A stretch of 64,000 bases of DNA from positions 8,990,501 to 9,054,500 of the forward strand of contig NC_134035.1 of the NCBI RefSeq assembly GCF_964204645.1, given 5' to 3'. A program made the position numbers and the translations under genes. How positions within the stretch are numbered: position 1 is the first letter of the stretch; each line of letters begins with the position of its first letter. Shown here one piece after another: positions 33,911 to 46,300 of this stretch. The notes beneath the pieces are model-generated. The model did no database searches. It had not been told where the DNA came from and saw only the letters and a program-made list of their open reading frames with translations. Source of the stretch: Tubulanus polymorphus. Its lineage: Eukaryota; Nemertea; Palaeonemertea; Tubulaniformes; Tubulanidae.

Positions 33911-35090
33911 ATGGGCATTTCGTCATCCTCGAATGTCGATATGAATTCCGCTACTGCTGAGTACGTGAAAACCACCATCAACGGCAACCCGGTCGTCATT
34001 TTCTCAAAGACCACCTGTCCTTTCTGCACTATGGCGAAAGATGCCTTCAAAGATATCGGTAAGAAGGGGAACAACTGAGATGGCAACTGGGATGGGAGTT
34101 AATAGGGAGGCGATCCTTGAATTTATGTTTGTATTTTGTAGGCGTAGCTTACGAAGCCATTGAACTGAATAAGATGAAAAATGGAAGCGAAATTCAAGAT
34201 ATTTTGAATGAAATGACTGGAGCGCGGTCGGTAAGTGATGGACCGGTTTCATAAACTTAATCAGAAATGATCAGAACAGTCAAAGTTAAGAGATATTTTG
34301 TCATCGGCAGAACAGTGCTAACGATCAAACCTGCTTAAAATCCAATTGATAGAGAATCTTTGTCAAAAATCCTTAAAAATGCTTAAAGATTAGTTAAAAC
34401 CATTCTATGACACCGGGCCAAGGGGCCGGTTTTATAGACTGGTACTAGCTTTAACCTGGGGGTTAACTCAATTGAAAATGAATTGAGAGTTAACCCCTGG
34501 GTTAAGGATAAGACCAGTCTATAAAACCAGCCCCAGGGGTTATCTTAATACCCAGCCTATAAAACCGGCCCCTGATGATCATAGGGGCCTAATACAACTT
34601 TGTCACCTACTGATTCAATGTATAAAACGAGGGAATCTAGTTATATAGTGCCAAAGATATTACGGTGATTAAGTTGTGTCAGGCCCCTGTGCATGGGGTA
34701 TTTTGTAAAGATCAAGATATCGATTTAACTATTCCAGATAACTGGGCATCAGTGTAAATTAGAACTTCGTTATTACGAACTCAGATACAACGATTCATCG
34801 GATGTAACAAATATAGAATTTTGTCCCAAATAAGAAAATTTAATTAATTTCATACCGGATATAACGAACTATCAGTTATAACAATTTCCAGTCCCGTGCA
34901 GTTTGCTCTAACGAGGTCACACTGTAATTTATTTGGCTAACCAAATTGTAGGATTTTCAAAAGTCTGTGTCTATTTCATTTCTAGGTGCCGCGAGTGTTC
35001 GTACATGGTAACTGCATAGGTGGAGGCAGTGAAACTAAAAGCTTACATCAACAAGGAAAACTTCTACCTCTAGTGCAGCAATCGAAATAA
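33911..35090 (+). CDS. GLRX: Glutaredoxin (dithiol, CPFC type)
   Basis: Three exons, 33911-34058, 34142-34230 and 34986-35090, join in phase to about 113 residues, the usual length for a single-domain glutaredoxin. Glutaredoxins use glutathione to reduce disulfides and glutathionylated proteins. Landmarks are VVIFSKTTCPFCTMAKDAF (active site CPFC), YEAIELNKMKNGSEIQDIL, and VPRVFVHGNCIGGGSET, where V-P and the GG-SET element bind glutathione. The normal T of the TVP motif is Ser here and lies at the exon junction. No clear targeting signal is seen, but the N-terminal MGISSSS could be myristoylated. A variant ATTAAA at 35175-35180 may serve polyadenylation. Intron 2 contains a MITE (34433-34537). 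Confidence 0.93.
34433..34537. mobile_element. Palindromic MITE, type 'TTTTATAGRCTG'
   Basis: The ends are GGGGCCGGTTTTATAGACTG and 'cagtctataaaaccagcccc'. The central dyad is 'gggttaactcaattgaaaat' and its inverse. A second decayed tip 'ccagcctataaaaccggccc' follows directly (34550-34570). It lies in glutaredoxin intron 2. Confidence 0.7.
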
Positions 35091-35329
35091 TGAACTTTAT
35101 TCCCACCCGTGAAGGAGATACTATTTTGTATTATGGCTTTATTTATGTGAAACAGTGATCGATGATATAAATGTATTAAAATATTGAGAAATCGTGTTTT
35201 TTTTTTCAAACAAGTTCTCGCTCTTGAGTTATGTTTTTGTCGAAATGATTCCAAAGGCAAAGGATTCAGTAGAGGAAGGCAAGTAACCGACAACATCTAG
35301 AAAAATTTTGGTAGGTAAACCTACTAAAC

Positions 35330-35472
35330 AGGGTTAAGGCTAAAAAATGATACCTTGACATAGTTGACCCATCATGGAGCTAACGATAACAGAACCTATG
35401 AACAAATTCTATTGCAGTTTATCAAATGACCCATTCGATAACGAAATACGGTATCATTTTTTAAGCCTTTAA
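35330..35472. mobile_element. Foldback element
   Basis: The arms 'gggttaaggctaaaaaatga' and 'tcattttttaagcctttaac' are inverted, with a further inner pair around 'taccttgacatag'. It is 143 bp and non-coding. Confidence 0.55.
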
Positions 35473-36538
35473 CCTTACACTTAAAAACATAAAATGTAAT
35501 ATGTACAAGACTGAAAAAACAACTTCATTCTTCAATGGACTCTGAAATCATACATTATTTATTCATGATCTAAAATAAATAGAAATCTACGAATAGAACG
35601 CAACATTAAACAAAATCAGCATCTTATCTTATGATAATGTTTACAATAAAAGATCTCAGTATATTTAACAAGCTGTTTATGAGCAATAAATAATGAGTTC
35701 CTCCAAAAAGGAATGAAATGAATACAGGGTTTGAACTCGTGTATATCCGGACATCACAGATTTTAGACAAAGGCACAATTCAATAGACACAACAATTATC
35801 AGTGCTATATTGGAATGTGTTCTAGGGCCATTCATCAATTCAAAAGATTTTTAAACCCCGTGTATGCAATTTTGAGCATTAAGTAAATAATGAGAATTAG
35901 TCAACCTTTGACCCTTTCCTTTGAACCCATGCATACTGAATGAATGGCACACTACTGGGGTTGTATGTACTGTATTAGGACCACAAGTTGAAAGGACGGA
36001 AAATTCTAATCACAACAACATGTTCGTAACACTGGATATCTACCCTGCCAGCAGCTAGAGGATCAGAGATCCAGTTCCACAGTTATGAGTTAAATTTGAC
36101 TTTGAGTTAAAACGTTTAAAATGAAGTGTTTTAACTCCAACTCACAACATTAGACGTTGGGTATTTCACTTTCAGTAGGTACCACAGCTCTAGGGCAGTA
36201 TAACGCTACAGAGTTGAAAGTTCAAGTTCTATCACTACATTCTCAGTAGGCTACTCATGGGTAGTGCATTCTCAGTAGAGACCTCCACGGACGGACGCTC
36301 GCGCATTTGACCTATTCACACGTAAATCCGAAGTGTTTTAATCGCGAGAACTGAATGTAAACGAGCGTCGAACGGTTTGTGAACTACTATTACAATGTAC
36401 GGTCAGATAGGCGTTAGTGTTCATTATACGAGTCGTATCCGTCAACGCATTCACTCCAAATACATGTAGATGACACAAACTGAAATTTAAAATATCAAAC
36501 TATCATTAGAAACGGTAATATTGTACGACGAGCATACG

Positions 36539-36797
36539 ACAGGGCGACCACTTTCATTTGACTCGCTTTTTCCCTGACATGTAAGTCGTTTTCCCTGATT
36601 TGATCTGCTTAGAATCAAATCAATCACGCAGTCAAATACGTATGACATAGATGGAAGCCGTTTGATTTTACGCGCGATCTAACAATCTCGATCAATTTCC
36701 CTGATTTTTAGCTTTTTTACAAAATACCCTGACTTTTTTTTCGAGAAAAAGAAAATTCCCTGAACTTCTCCCTAATTTCTAGGAGAGTGGCCACCCT
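36539..36797 (-). mobile_element. CAGGGTGGCCAC-ended MITE (inverted)
   Basis: It begins CAGGGCGACCACTTTCATTT and ends 'agtggccaccctg'. The interior on the minus strand matches 7316-7575. Confidence 0.65.
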
Positions 36798-37337
36798 GAA
36801 AGAGTAAACTCTACACCCTAATAGGTTAGCTGAAATGAATTCTGACGTTACAGTAATCTGTGCTCGATAACTCTTCACTTGACTTCATCTGTAAGAGTTA
36901 AGCACAGTTTACGTGATGAAAACTGCTACAAGTGAAAGTTACTGGAATGTAAATATTTGTGATGATTATTGAATTCATTGATTCACTGAAAACCGGTGTT
37001 TCTGTGACGCGCACTATTGGTGACTTGTTTAGGGGTGTGTTTTAAGCTTACTGGCTGCTGCTGCTGTGTGGCTTAATAGAGGCTTTGAAAAAGCAAATTT
37101 TCAAAATAGGTATATAAATGTAACATGCTGATCCACCAATTATTATGCGATGTGTGTCTGATAATAAATTACGATCCAGTTCCAAAATTCTAGGCTGAAT
37201 TCATCTCTAAAACATCGAAAATGAATTTTAGCAGTACTGGAGACAATCAAAAACCGAGGAACTGAACCGATACGTGCAATTATAGCCACACTCTGTCTAT
37301 TGTATCTACTAGTAGCTCGTTCACCCACTGTTATAAC

Positions 37338-40300
37338 TCAGTTAAACTCCTTGCCGATTCTCAGACAAGGATTGACCGCGAGTATTTTACTGACGTGTCG
37401 TATAGATTTACAGCCGTAAACATGCAGAGTTTTTAACCTGAAATCAGTAGAGTTTTCTAGTGAATGAACCAGAGGATTAGGGTAGTAAAATTATAGGGCA
37501 ATTCATATATCACATTGTCACGTTGAATTTCACCCCCCTTCCGGTTCTTGGTGTTTATTCACCTGCAGTAAACCCCTGATAAACTGCATCTATATAAATT
37601 GTCCAAAAATTGTCCCCACCAAATGCCAAGTTTTTTTCTGAGGCTGGAATGTCTGGGGCCAGTTGCTCAAAAGTAAGTTAAAGATAACTGGGGGATAAAT
37701 ACCATAGTAACAATGAACTTTTAATTGTCACTATGTCAACTATCCACTGGTTAACTCTAAACTTTTGAGCATGTGGCCCCTGTATTTTTCGTGGAACTTG
37801 TCAAAATCAACTCCCGATATCCTGCCACACTCTCTAACACCAAAATTCTAAATCACTGGTATGGCCGCAACTTGAGCTTACCCCGGGGTTGAAGGTAAAC
37901 TGAGTAAACTCAACTGTAAGTCAAATGAGTTACCCCAAAGTCTCTGAAACCGGGGCTTACCGGTAGTCTAGTTCCACATTTGATAATACCTGGCATGCTT
38001 GGTCGATTTTTGATTCTAAAACCAATCTGATGAATTAAGGCCCCTTCTACACCATGCACGAACTCAACTCGAGAACCTTTAAATTTCTAATCATTTCTCA
38101 AAATGCGACATTGAAATTCGATACTATAATTTTCGTTCTTACCGTCGAATATTTCGAGCGACTTTTATCAAAACATCTTCGGTGAGATCTTTGCAGAAGT
38201 TTACTTTCAGCGTTTGTAGATGGCGGCACTGATCAGCGATGACGGACAGGCTTCGATGAGTGATCGCAGTCGAGCTGATATCAATGTACGTCAGCGTTGG
38301 ACAACTACTCGCCAGGGTACGAACTCCGATATCATTTATCTGTTTACAACCGCTTATATCAATGCTCCTACAATATTTCAACAAGCATTTCATTAATAAG
38401 CTTAATTTCCTATTCAACCACTTCGAGATAACTCGTAGTTCTGGTTTGTAGTTATCTTATAGCTGATCTTTCTTATCCCCTGTTTCATATTTGCACTCTG
38501 GCAACCAGAATGATACAGTTCCTGATTGGCTGGGAAAGCGAACAAACTCATTCTCGCTTCATGCTCATTGGTCAAATGTAAACAATAGCTGACTATGTTA
38601 TAACTCTATTGCCACGATTGATAGAACACTTTATCCGTGTTGACGCGATGTAGAAAGAATCCCACAATGATAAGAAAAAGTCCGAAAATGTAACTTCGAG
38701 ATAGTAGTTTATTTCAACGTTTCGACTATATCCTAATAGTCAGCCTAACATTATTCCTGAAGATGACTATTAGGATATAGTCGAAACGTTGAAATAAACT
38801 ACTATCTCGAAGTTACATTTTCGGACTTTTTCTTATCATTGTGGGATTCTTTCTACAACTCTATTGCCAACTACCGACGTAATTCATAGTAACAGGACCG
38901 TATTATCAGGAATGGCATTAAACACATTAAATACAAATGCTTTTTAGCTCTTCACTAGGTTCTCCTAATACGCAAAATATTTGAATGAATTGGTCAGTGG
39001 TTAAAACTTAAGTCGATATTTTATAGAAACCTGATTTGTGGAAGATAAGTCGCGATCTCTACGACAGCGCTGTTCGTAATACCGGGTACATTCGCCAATG
39101 CAATCGATTCTAAACCAACACAGTGACGAACTATCTTATGTATACTCATATCCTTTACCTGAAAATATGACGATATATTTTCAATATTCAACGTGATTCA
39201 ACAGGGTGGCTACTTTTTTAACGAATTTTCGAGCTACGAGTTTTCCATGTGATTACACAAAATTCCCCGAGTGAATCAGAAAAATTTCTAGGTTTAAAAA
39301 GTTAGAATTCATTCATTTTACATTGAATCACGTACTGATGAAGAGAGTTTTCCAGGTTTTCGGTGAAATTTGTAAAATTGAATTTTCCCTGATTTTTTCC
39401 TAGATTTTTCAGGTCAGCGGCACCACCCCGCTCAATGGACCAGTATCGCATATCGGACGATGAACATAGAAACTTACATGTTTGCAGCCTCTGATATCTA
39501 AATGTTTTAACTTGGTAAGAGACGGGGCTAGTTCACTGATCGCTTGATCTGTAATCTATCAAAAAATAAGTTAAGATTTAATTTCATTATTTCTAAAAGA
39601 GATCCTACAAATCCTAGACAAATTTATACTGTTCAGACGTACCTTATAACATTGTCCTAAGTTGAGTTTAGTAAGATTCGGGCAGTGTTTACCGATGAGT
39701 TTCGTACCGCGTTGCGTCACGTTGAAACAACCGAACAGTTCGATGCTCGTCAGCGTTTTACCGTGTTTACGTACGAGGGATTCGATTCCGGTATCGGTGA
39801 TACCCTGACAACCGTTCATCGTTACAGACACCAACCTAATTGAAACAAAGGTTTTAGCTACCGGAACAACAGCTTTAAATGATTTTTTCTCTGACATGTT
39901 GTTCTGCCTGACTTGGTCTGGCAAGAATCCAATCGATTAACACAGTCAAATACTAAAGACATAGACGGAAACTGTTTGATTTTACACGCGATCTAGCGAT
40001 CTCAACATATTTCCCTGACTTTTCCCTGATTTTTAGTGGCAAAAAAATTCTCTGACTTTTTCCCGACTTCCAGGTAAGTGGCCACCCTTTAATTGTATCA
40101 AAATGTTTTTTAATCAGTTTGACAACAAAAATTAACTTCCAAGTGACACACCAGACTCAAATCTAAGCCCAAAACATGAGGAATGGGTCCTTTTTCAACC
40201 TCTCATTCAGATATACAGTCTACAACCCTCAATTATTAGCCAGTTTTGGTTTTCAGATTCCAAAATTCTGAAACCCTTAAGATAGTTCATTGTTTCAATT

Positions 40301-43300
40301 AAACGAAGAGTTCTGAAATAAGTAATAATCTCGAGTTTAAATCGCAATGAGTTGATCTTACTTGTCGGCATTTTCAGCCACCGCTTCCAATCCTGTATCG
40401 TTCACATTCGTCCAACTGATATCGAGATGTTTGAGTTTACTGCATCGCGAAGCGGCGTGCAGTAACACGGTATCGCCGGTCAGACTACCGTCGTGACAGC
40501 CGCACACGTTCAAATCCTGCAACGAATCAGCCGAGTGTCGAAACAGCGCCCGTAGTCCGTGAGCCGTGACCGCGCTACCGGTGCACTGTACGAGCCATAC
40601 TTGATGCGGTCGATGCGCAGCGATTTCCGACAACCACGAATCGTTCAGCTGTTTCTTCAACAGATAAACGCTTTTCCCTGAGAGAAAATAATAAAAGACA
40701 ATGAAATAAATTCATTCGATTGCAGGGAAAGTTGGCCGCAGTTAACATGCCATGCCATACAGTAGACTCCTCTTTACTTGGTACCAGCAGGGTTCCTACA
40801 TATCAGCAGTCAATCGTGGATATAAGGAGTTTCCAAGAATATTTCGGGAAAGTGTGTACATCACTTTCATATCCAAATTACAGTTGACTTCACCTACTGG
40901 TAAATCAGTACTGTTTATCTCTGTAAACGGATAATTTGGTGGTTATGAAGATATTATAAAATATCTCAACGGTAATTGCCTATTTCTCAAAATTGAGCAG
41001 TTTCAGGCATTTTGCTCAAATTAAAAACAAAGTAGGGACCGTGACCAGTCAACTCTACAGTAGACTCCTTACTCAGTATAAGATCTTCTCAGAAAGCCTC
41101 TACCTAATTTTGGTAAGGTGAATTATTTACAGTCTCATTGGTGAGTATTCAGTGAAGTCGATTCTAATGGATGAAATCACGAAGATGAGGAAACAACAAA
41201 CTTACACAGCCAATCATCGTTAGCGATGCGGTGTAGATGAGAACACGTCTGCGACACTCGTTTCAGATCCTGATGCGGTAAATACGACAGAATGTGTAAC
41301 AGCACCTCCTCGGGGAGACAGAGTAGTAACGAGGCATCGCCATGACTGATACGTGGACTCTGAAAAATCATATCATAACACATCAGAAAATCATACATCG
41401 ATATCGAGAAATTAATATGTTTAGTGACTCCTAGCGTCTAATATTTGATATCTACAATTGCCTAACAAGGGTGTCTGGTTTCTTCCTAAAATAATAGCCC
41501 TCTTGGGCGCCTTTTTTGTTCCTATTCTTTGATACACGTAGAAATACATGTAAATATGTTACTTTTTCTCACTTACGTAATAGTGATGTGACTGTGTTCT
41601 TTCAAGAACCGTAATAAACTAATAGTAGTAATAACGATTCATTAACAAAGTAATCATGCAAAATATTGTTGATTTAAATTGCCCTCAGGTCAGTATTTGG
41701 AGCAGGGAGACTATTGTGCTCTATCCGATGGATGTGTTTGAACTATACGAATGGCCCCTTGTACTACATTTCAGGCACAGATCCAGGAGAGTGCTTTGGG
41801 TACTAGACCCCCATTGCAAAATTTCCTTCACATCATATATTTTTCAGTTTTTTAAAGTACAAGCCTATATCAAATATGGGACGATCAAGCAGTGCCTAAA
41901 AATGCCCAGAATGAGTGTAAATTCAGACTGATTTTCAAAATTCACTGGGGATGACCTGGATCAGTCACAGCGTCCCCCCACCTCTATGAAAATCCTGGAT
42001 CCGCCCTTGCATTCAATGTCTCCTGAATTATGACATCAGGCCTAAATTCAAACCTATATATATATATTCTGTGTTGTAAACGAGCCTAATTTACAGAGTG
42101 AATCACTATTTTCATATGGCTCACTCTGAATTTTGTCCAACTTCGTCGATAATGCAACGGTTTCAATCGCACTTGCAAAAACGGCTATCAATACGTAACA
42201 TATCAAATAAAAATATGCATTACGCAATCTTCTCAAATACACAAATATGTATCGTTAAAGGTTTTGCAACTGACCATGGCGACATATTCTCTGTATTTTT
42301 CAGCGGGTAGTTTTCGTATAGTCGCGTTCGTCAGTATCGGAGGAACTCTCAATCGAGGAGGCTCTAGTTCCATCTCTTTAGGCACCGCTCCCGCCGGTCC
42401 GAGCCACGACGACGATCTCGAAGCCGCGGTTGTCGTCATATGTTTCTTAGTCGTACCAGAATTAGGCCTGAAATACGAAATACTTGTAAATGTCATTATC
42501 GGGCCTTTGAGAAATCAGGGTGACCACTTTTATTTGACTCGCTTTTTCCCTGACTTTTGATTCCTGACTTTTTGAATCCAATCAATTAACACAGTCAAAT
42601 ATGTAAAAACATAGACAGAGACTGTTTGGCTATATAGCTATCTCATCAAATTTCCCCGCATTTTTACAAAATTCCCTGACTTTAAAGATAAGAAAATTCC
42701 CCGACTTTTCCCTGATTTCCAGTTACGTGCGTAGCCACCCTAGAAATAGTAGAATCTACTTCAATCACGACTGACAGAATCCATGCAGTTTACGAGAAGC
42801 TAAACGTAATATTACGCATGAAAAATCGAATTACCTTTTTACATCAGCACTCGCTGGACGTTGCTTCTTTTTACCGCTTGAAGGTCGACTTCCCTGTTTT
42901 TCCGATTTCCTTACGTCTAAACTCGACCTTAAGATAAATTATCAAACAAACTCAAACAGAGCCGAAAGCGATAGCAGAAATCTGAGGAAGACTTCGATAT
43001 ATCAACGTACCAAGTGTTCAGTTCACCGGGATTGAATGAGTTCCAGGCTAGGTTCGATTTTTCCCAGTGTCGTTTATGGCGCTGTGGTTCAGCACTTGAT
43101 TGTATTTTACCCGCCGATTTCGGACGCTGTTCTTTCTTACTAACTCCAGCAGGAGGAGCAGCTGGAGGAGTCGTCCGTGATGGAATCAGTTTCTCGTTGC
43201 TTTTCTTAGCTTTAACTCGTTTATCATCTATTAATCTCGCTAGGAACGATTTATAACCGCCGACTTCTGTTACGCTCTCATCATCGTTATCATCATCATC

Positions 43301-46300
43301 CTCCTTATTCTCAATGACTTTAGACGAGACTGCCGCGGCGAACTCGCGCGTGAAACCCGCGTCCAGATCATCCAGATTCGGTTCGGCGACGATTTTACCG
43401 AGATCATCTACGCGAGGAGTCTTCTCATCGTCTTCATCATCATCGTCGTCGTCATCGTACACTCCGAGCGATTTAAAATCTAAAGACTTACCGATGACGT
43501 CTGCGGCTTTTTCGACGTCCGTTTTATCGAGCTTGTCGAAGGGTTGTACGCACGTGAGGTCGTCCTCGCTGGAACTCTGATTCAGGTCGATTTCCGGCAC
43601 GTTCGCGTCTTGTCGACTGATCCGCCGATTGGTCAGTTCGGCCGCCGAGCTGGCGCGCGCGAACACCTCGAATTCGAAGTCGCTGCTGACGCTCGTCTTC
43701 AATTTAGCGCCGTTCTTCTTTTTACCGTCGTTGTTGTCCAAGTCGCTGCTCAGCGATAGATTCAGGGATAGTTCGCGCCGTAAATGCGAAGGTAATCTCG
43801 GTTTCGGCTTCGGGCTCTCGATCGACCCTTCAAACTGCAACAGTTCGAAAGCCTTTTTAACGTCTTTCGGCGGCAAGGATTTAAACATCTCTTCCACAAG
43901 TGCTGGTTGATGGTTCTCCTCGTGATCAGCTTGCTGGGATTTATTTTCCGGCGCGAATTCTTTCGCGTTCTTCCTTGATTTGTCCGTACTCGGTTTCACT
44001 GACGACGCATTCCGATTTTTCCAGTCGATAAAATCATCCGATTCTAACAATTCGGTGAATATCGAATCCGCCGTCGTGGTGACGCTTTGTCGAAGTTGTT
44101 TCGGCGTTTCGACGAGTGGCGACGAATTCCGTTCTTCGTTCTCAGCGGAATTCTCGTCATTCCCGTCACCGGATCCGGCGGTTGAATCTCTCTTCGCTTG
44201 TTCTTCCGCCGCGACAAACGGCGTCATATCCGCGACGACTTTACACACGGACAAATCCTGAAACTGCGCGAACAACTCATCAGCCTTCGACCGATCCTCA
44301 TTTATCTTCCACAAATCACCATTGGTCTTCGACTGCTCTTCATCAGCCTTTGAACAATCCTCATTCACGTTCGACAGATCCTCGGTCATCTTTGACCACT
44401 CGTCGTCTGCCTTGAGTCGATCTTCGCTCTTTTCGATTTCATCTCTGCGCGCCTCGTTCGTCCAACCCAATCCGACGAGGTGTTTATCCATATTCTCGTA
44501 AGACGTGTCGTGCTCGGCAGATGCGGCTACGGCAGACGCGGCTACAGCAGACGCGGTTACGGCAGACGCGGCTACAGCAGACGCAGCTACAGCAGACGCG
44601 GGTTGTAGTATGAACTGATTCCAGCCGTCGTGTATTTGACTATTCGAATCGTCGTGTTGCTGCGGGTAGTGATAATGTTCGTTTTGATCGAGATCGAAAT
44701 TCACCGACCGTCGTCCGTTCGACGCTGGCGCCGCCATCAACTGATCAATATCCGCCGATGACCGTTCCGGTTTTTTATCGTCGTCGGTTTTCGAGAATGA
44801 ATCGACGACGTCGTCCGGCGACGACGACAAATCTTTACGATCGCTATCGTCGCTCGTCGATTTCAAACTCGATTTTTTCGAAGTTTTCGATTTCTTCCTC
44901 GACGGCACGGACGTCGGTTGAATTCCAATCAGAACGCAACCGCAATCTAAACACCACGTCACGTACGGTCGATTCAACGTCGAACAATCCGGGCACACTA
45001 TCGCCACCTTTTGAGCGTCGGCCGAATGATCGCCGACGTTGAAGTGAGCTTCGTGTTTACGCAGCGGATCCGGTAGATTTCGTCCGTCGTCCAAAAATGG
45101 CAAAGTCGACGTTTTCGGCAGCGGGTTGATCAGCCCGATATCGATGCCTAACTTTTCGAGTTTATCGGTCAAACCGCTGACCTTCGTGAAAACGGTTGTT
45201 CCATTGTCGGTCGTCGCGTCGACTGATTGACCAGTCGACCGGTTAAAACTCGACCGCGTGTCGTTTCGACTGACCGGCCGCGGGTCCGGCGTCCGTACGG
45301 ATTTCCTCGCGTCGCCCGGGTCGTCGTCGTTTATCGTCGTGCGTACGTACTTAAGAAACTCTTGTAGTTTTCGATCGCGCGCCGAATCCGTCAAATCGGT
45401 TTGCAGCAGTTGCTGCAGGAACTCCTGCGATTTTGGATCGTTGAGCAGCGCGTCGTCGGGTCTACCGCGATCCCCGGAACCCCGATAAACATCACCCGAT
45501 TCAACAAACTCTAACGACCGACGTTCTCCTCCTCGCGATTTATAATCCATAAAATGAAAAGAATTATTCGATTTCGATTTCGTCACATCTCGGTGATTAG
45601 AACGCGTGATTTCATCGTCGAACTCCGCAGCCATCTGTCGAGGAGGTTTATAACCTGAAATTCTCGGAACCGACTGCGACTTCACGGGAAATTTCTCGCC
45701 ATCTTTTTTCGACGTTGTTTCATTTTGTTTCAGACTGAATTCGCCGCCGAATTCGTGAATGGATTTCGATAGTTTGCCGACGTTCGACTCTTTTTCAACC
45801 GACCATTCGGGTATCGGTTCAAAGTTCTCCGATAGTGAATTCATGTTGAGTCCTTTCAGCGAAGTGAAATACCGATCTAAAGACGACATGGATGTTTTAT
45901 CGGATTTCTCGAACTGATGCCTGAAAATAAATACAGAATATTAACTTATATCACCATCGATTAGACACTAAACGATAGGACTTGTCACAGTTTTATCACA
46001 ACAAGGTAAAATACAGTTACGGATCATGATCTGGACGCATTAGAAAAACTTTCTTAATCTTTAACATAGCTTATGCATAAATTCTAAGCTCCATGGGCAT
46101 ATGTTGTAGAAATAGAGATCAAAATATTTGAACGGACACTTTTCTTAAATTTTTCATCCATTTTCTAAACTAGAAATCAATTTTTCACATCATTCTGATA
46201 CCGCTGATACCTGCTGTAAATAAATTCAACTTACATTTCGTGATGTCTACGAACTTCTTCCATATGATAATGACGACCTTGGTCTAACGTGGCAGACGCC

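Larger units (their letters stand above)
35091..37337. other. Convergent intergenic region, repeats only
   Basis: This region lies between the 3' ends of the glutaredoxin (+) and the F-box gene (-). It contains a foldback at 35330-35472, a 'CCAGTTCCACAG' MITE at 36065-36150 and a GGTGGCC-ended element at 36539-36797. No gene is supported. The rest is probably 3' UTR and spacer. Confidence 0.5.

Noticed and set aside
43014-45488. Several plus-strand open frames of 70-100 residues
   Set aside because: They lie antisense to the longest exon of the F-box gene, whose frame joins in phase with eleven other exons. Ser-rich runs such as SSSSSS are the complement of its Asp-rich stretch.
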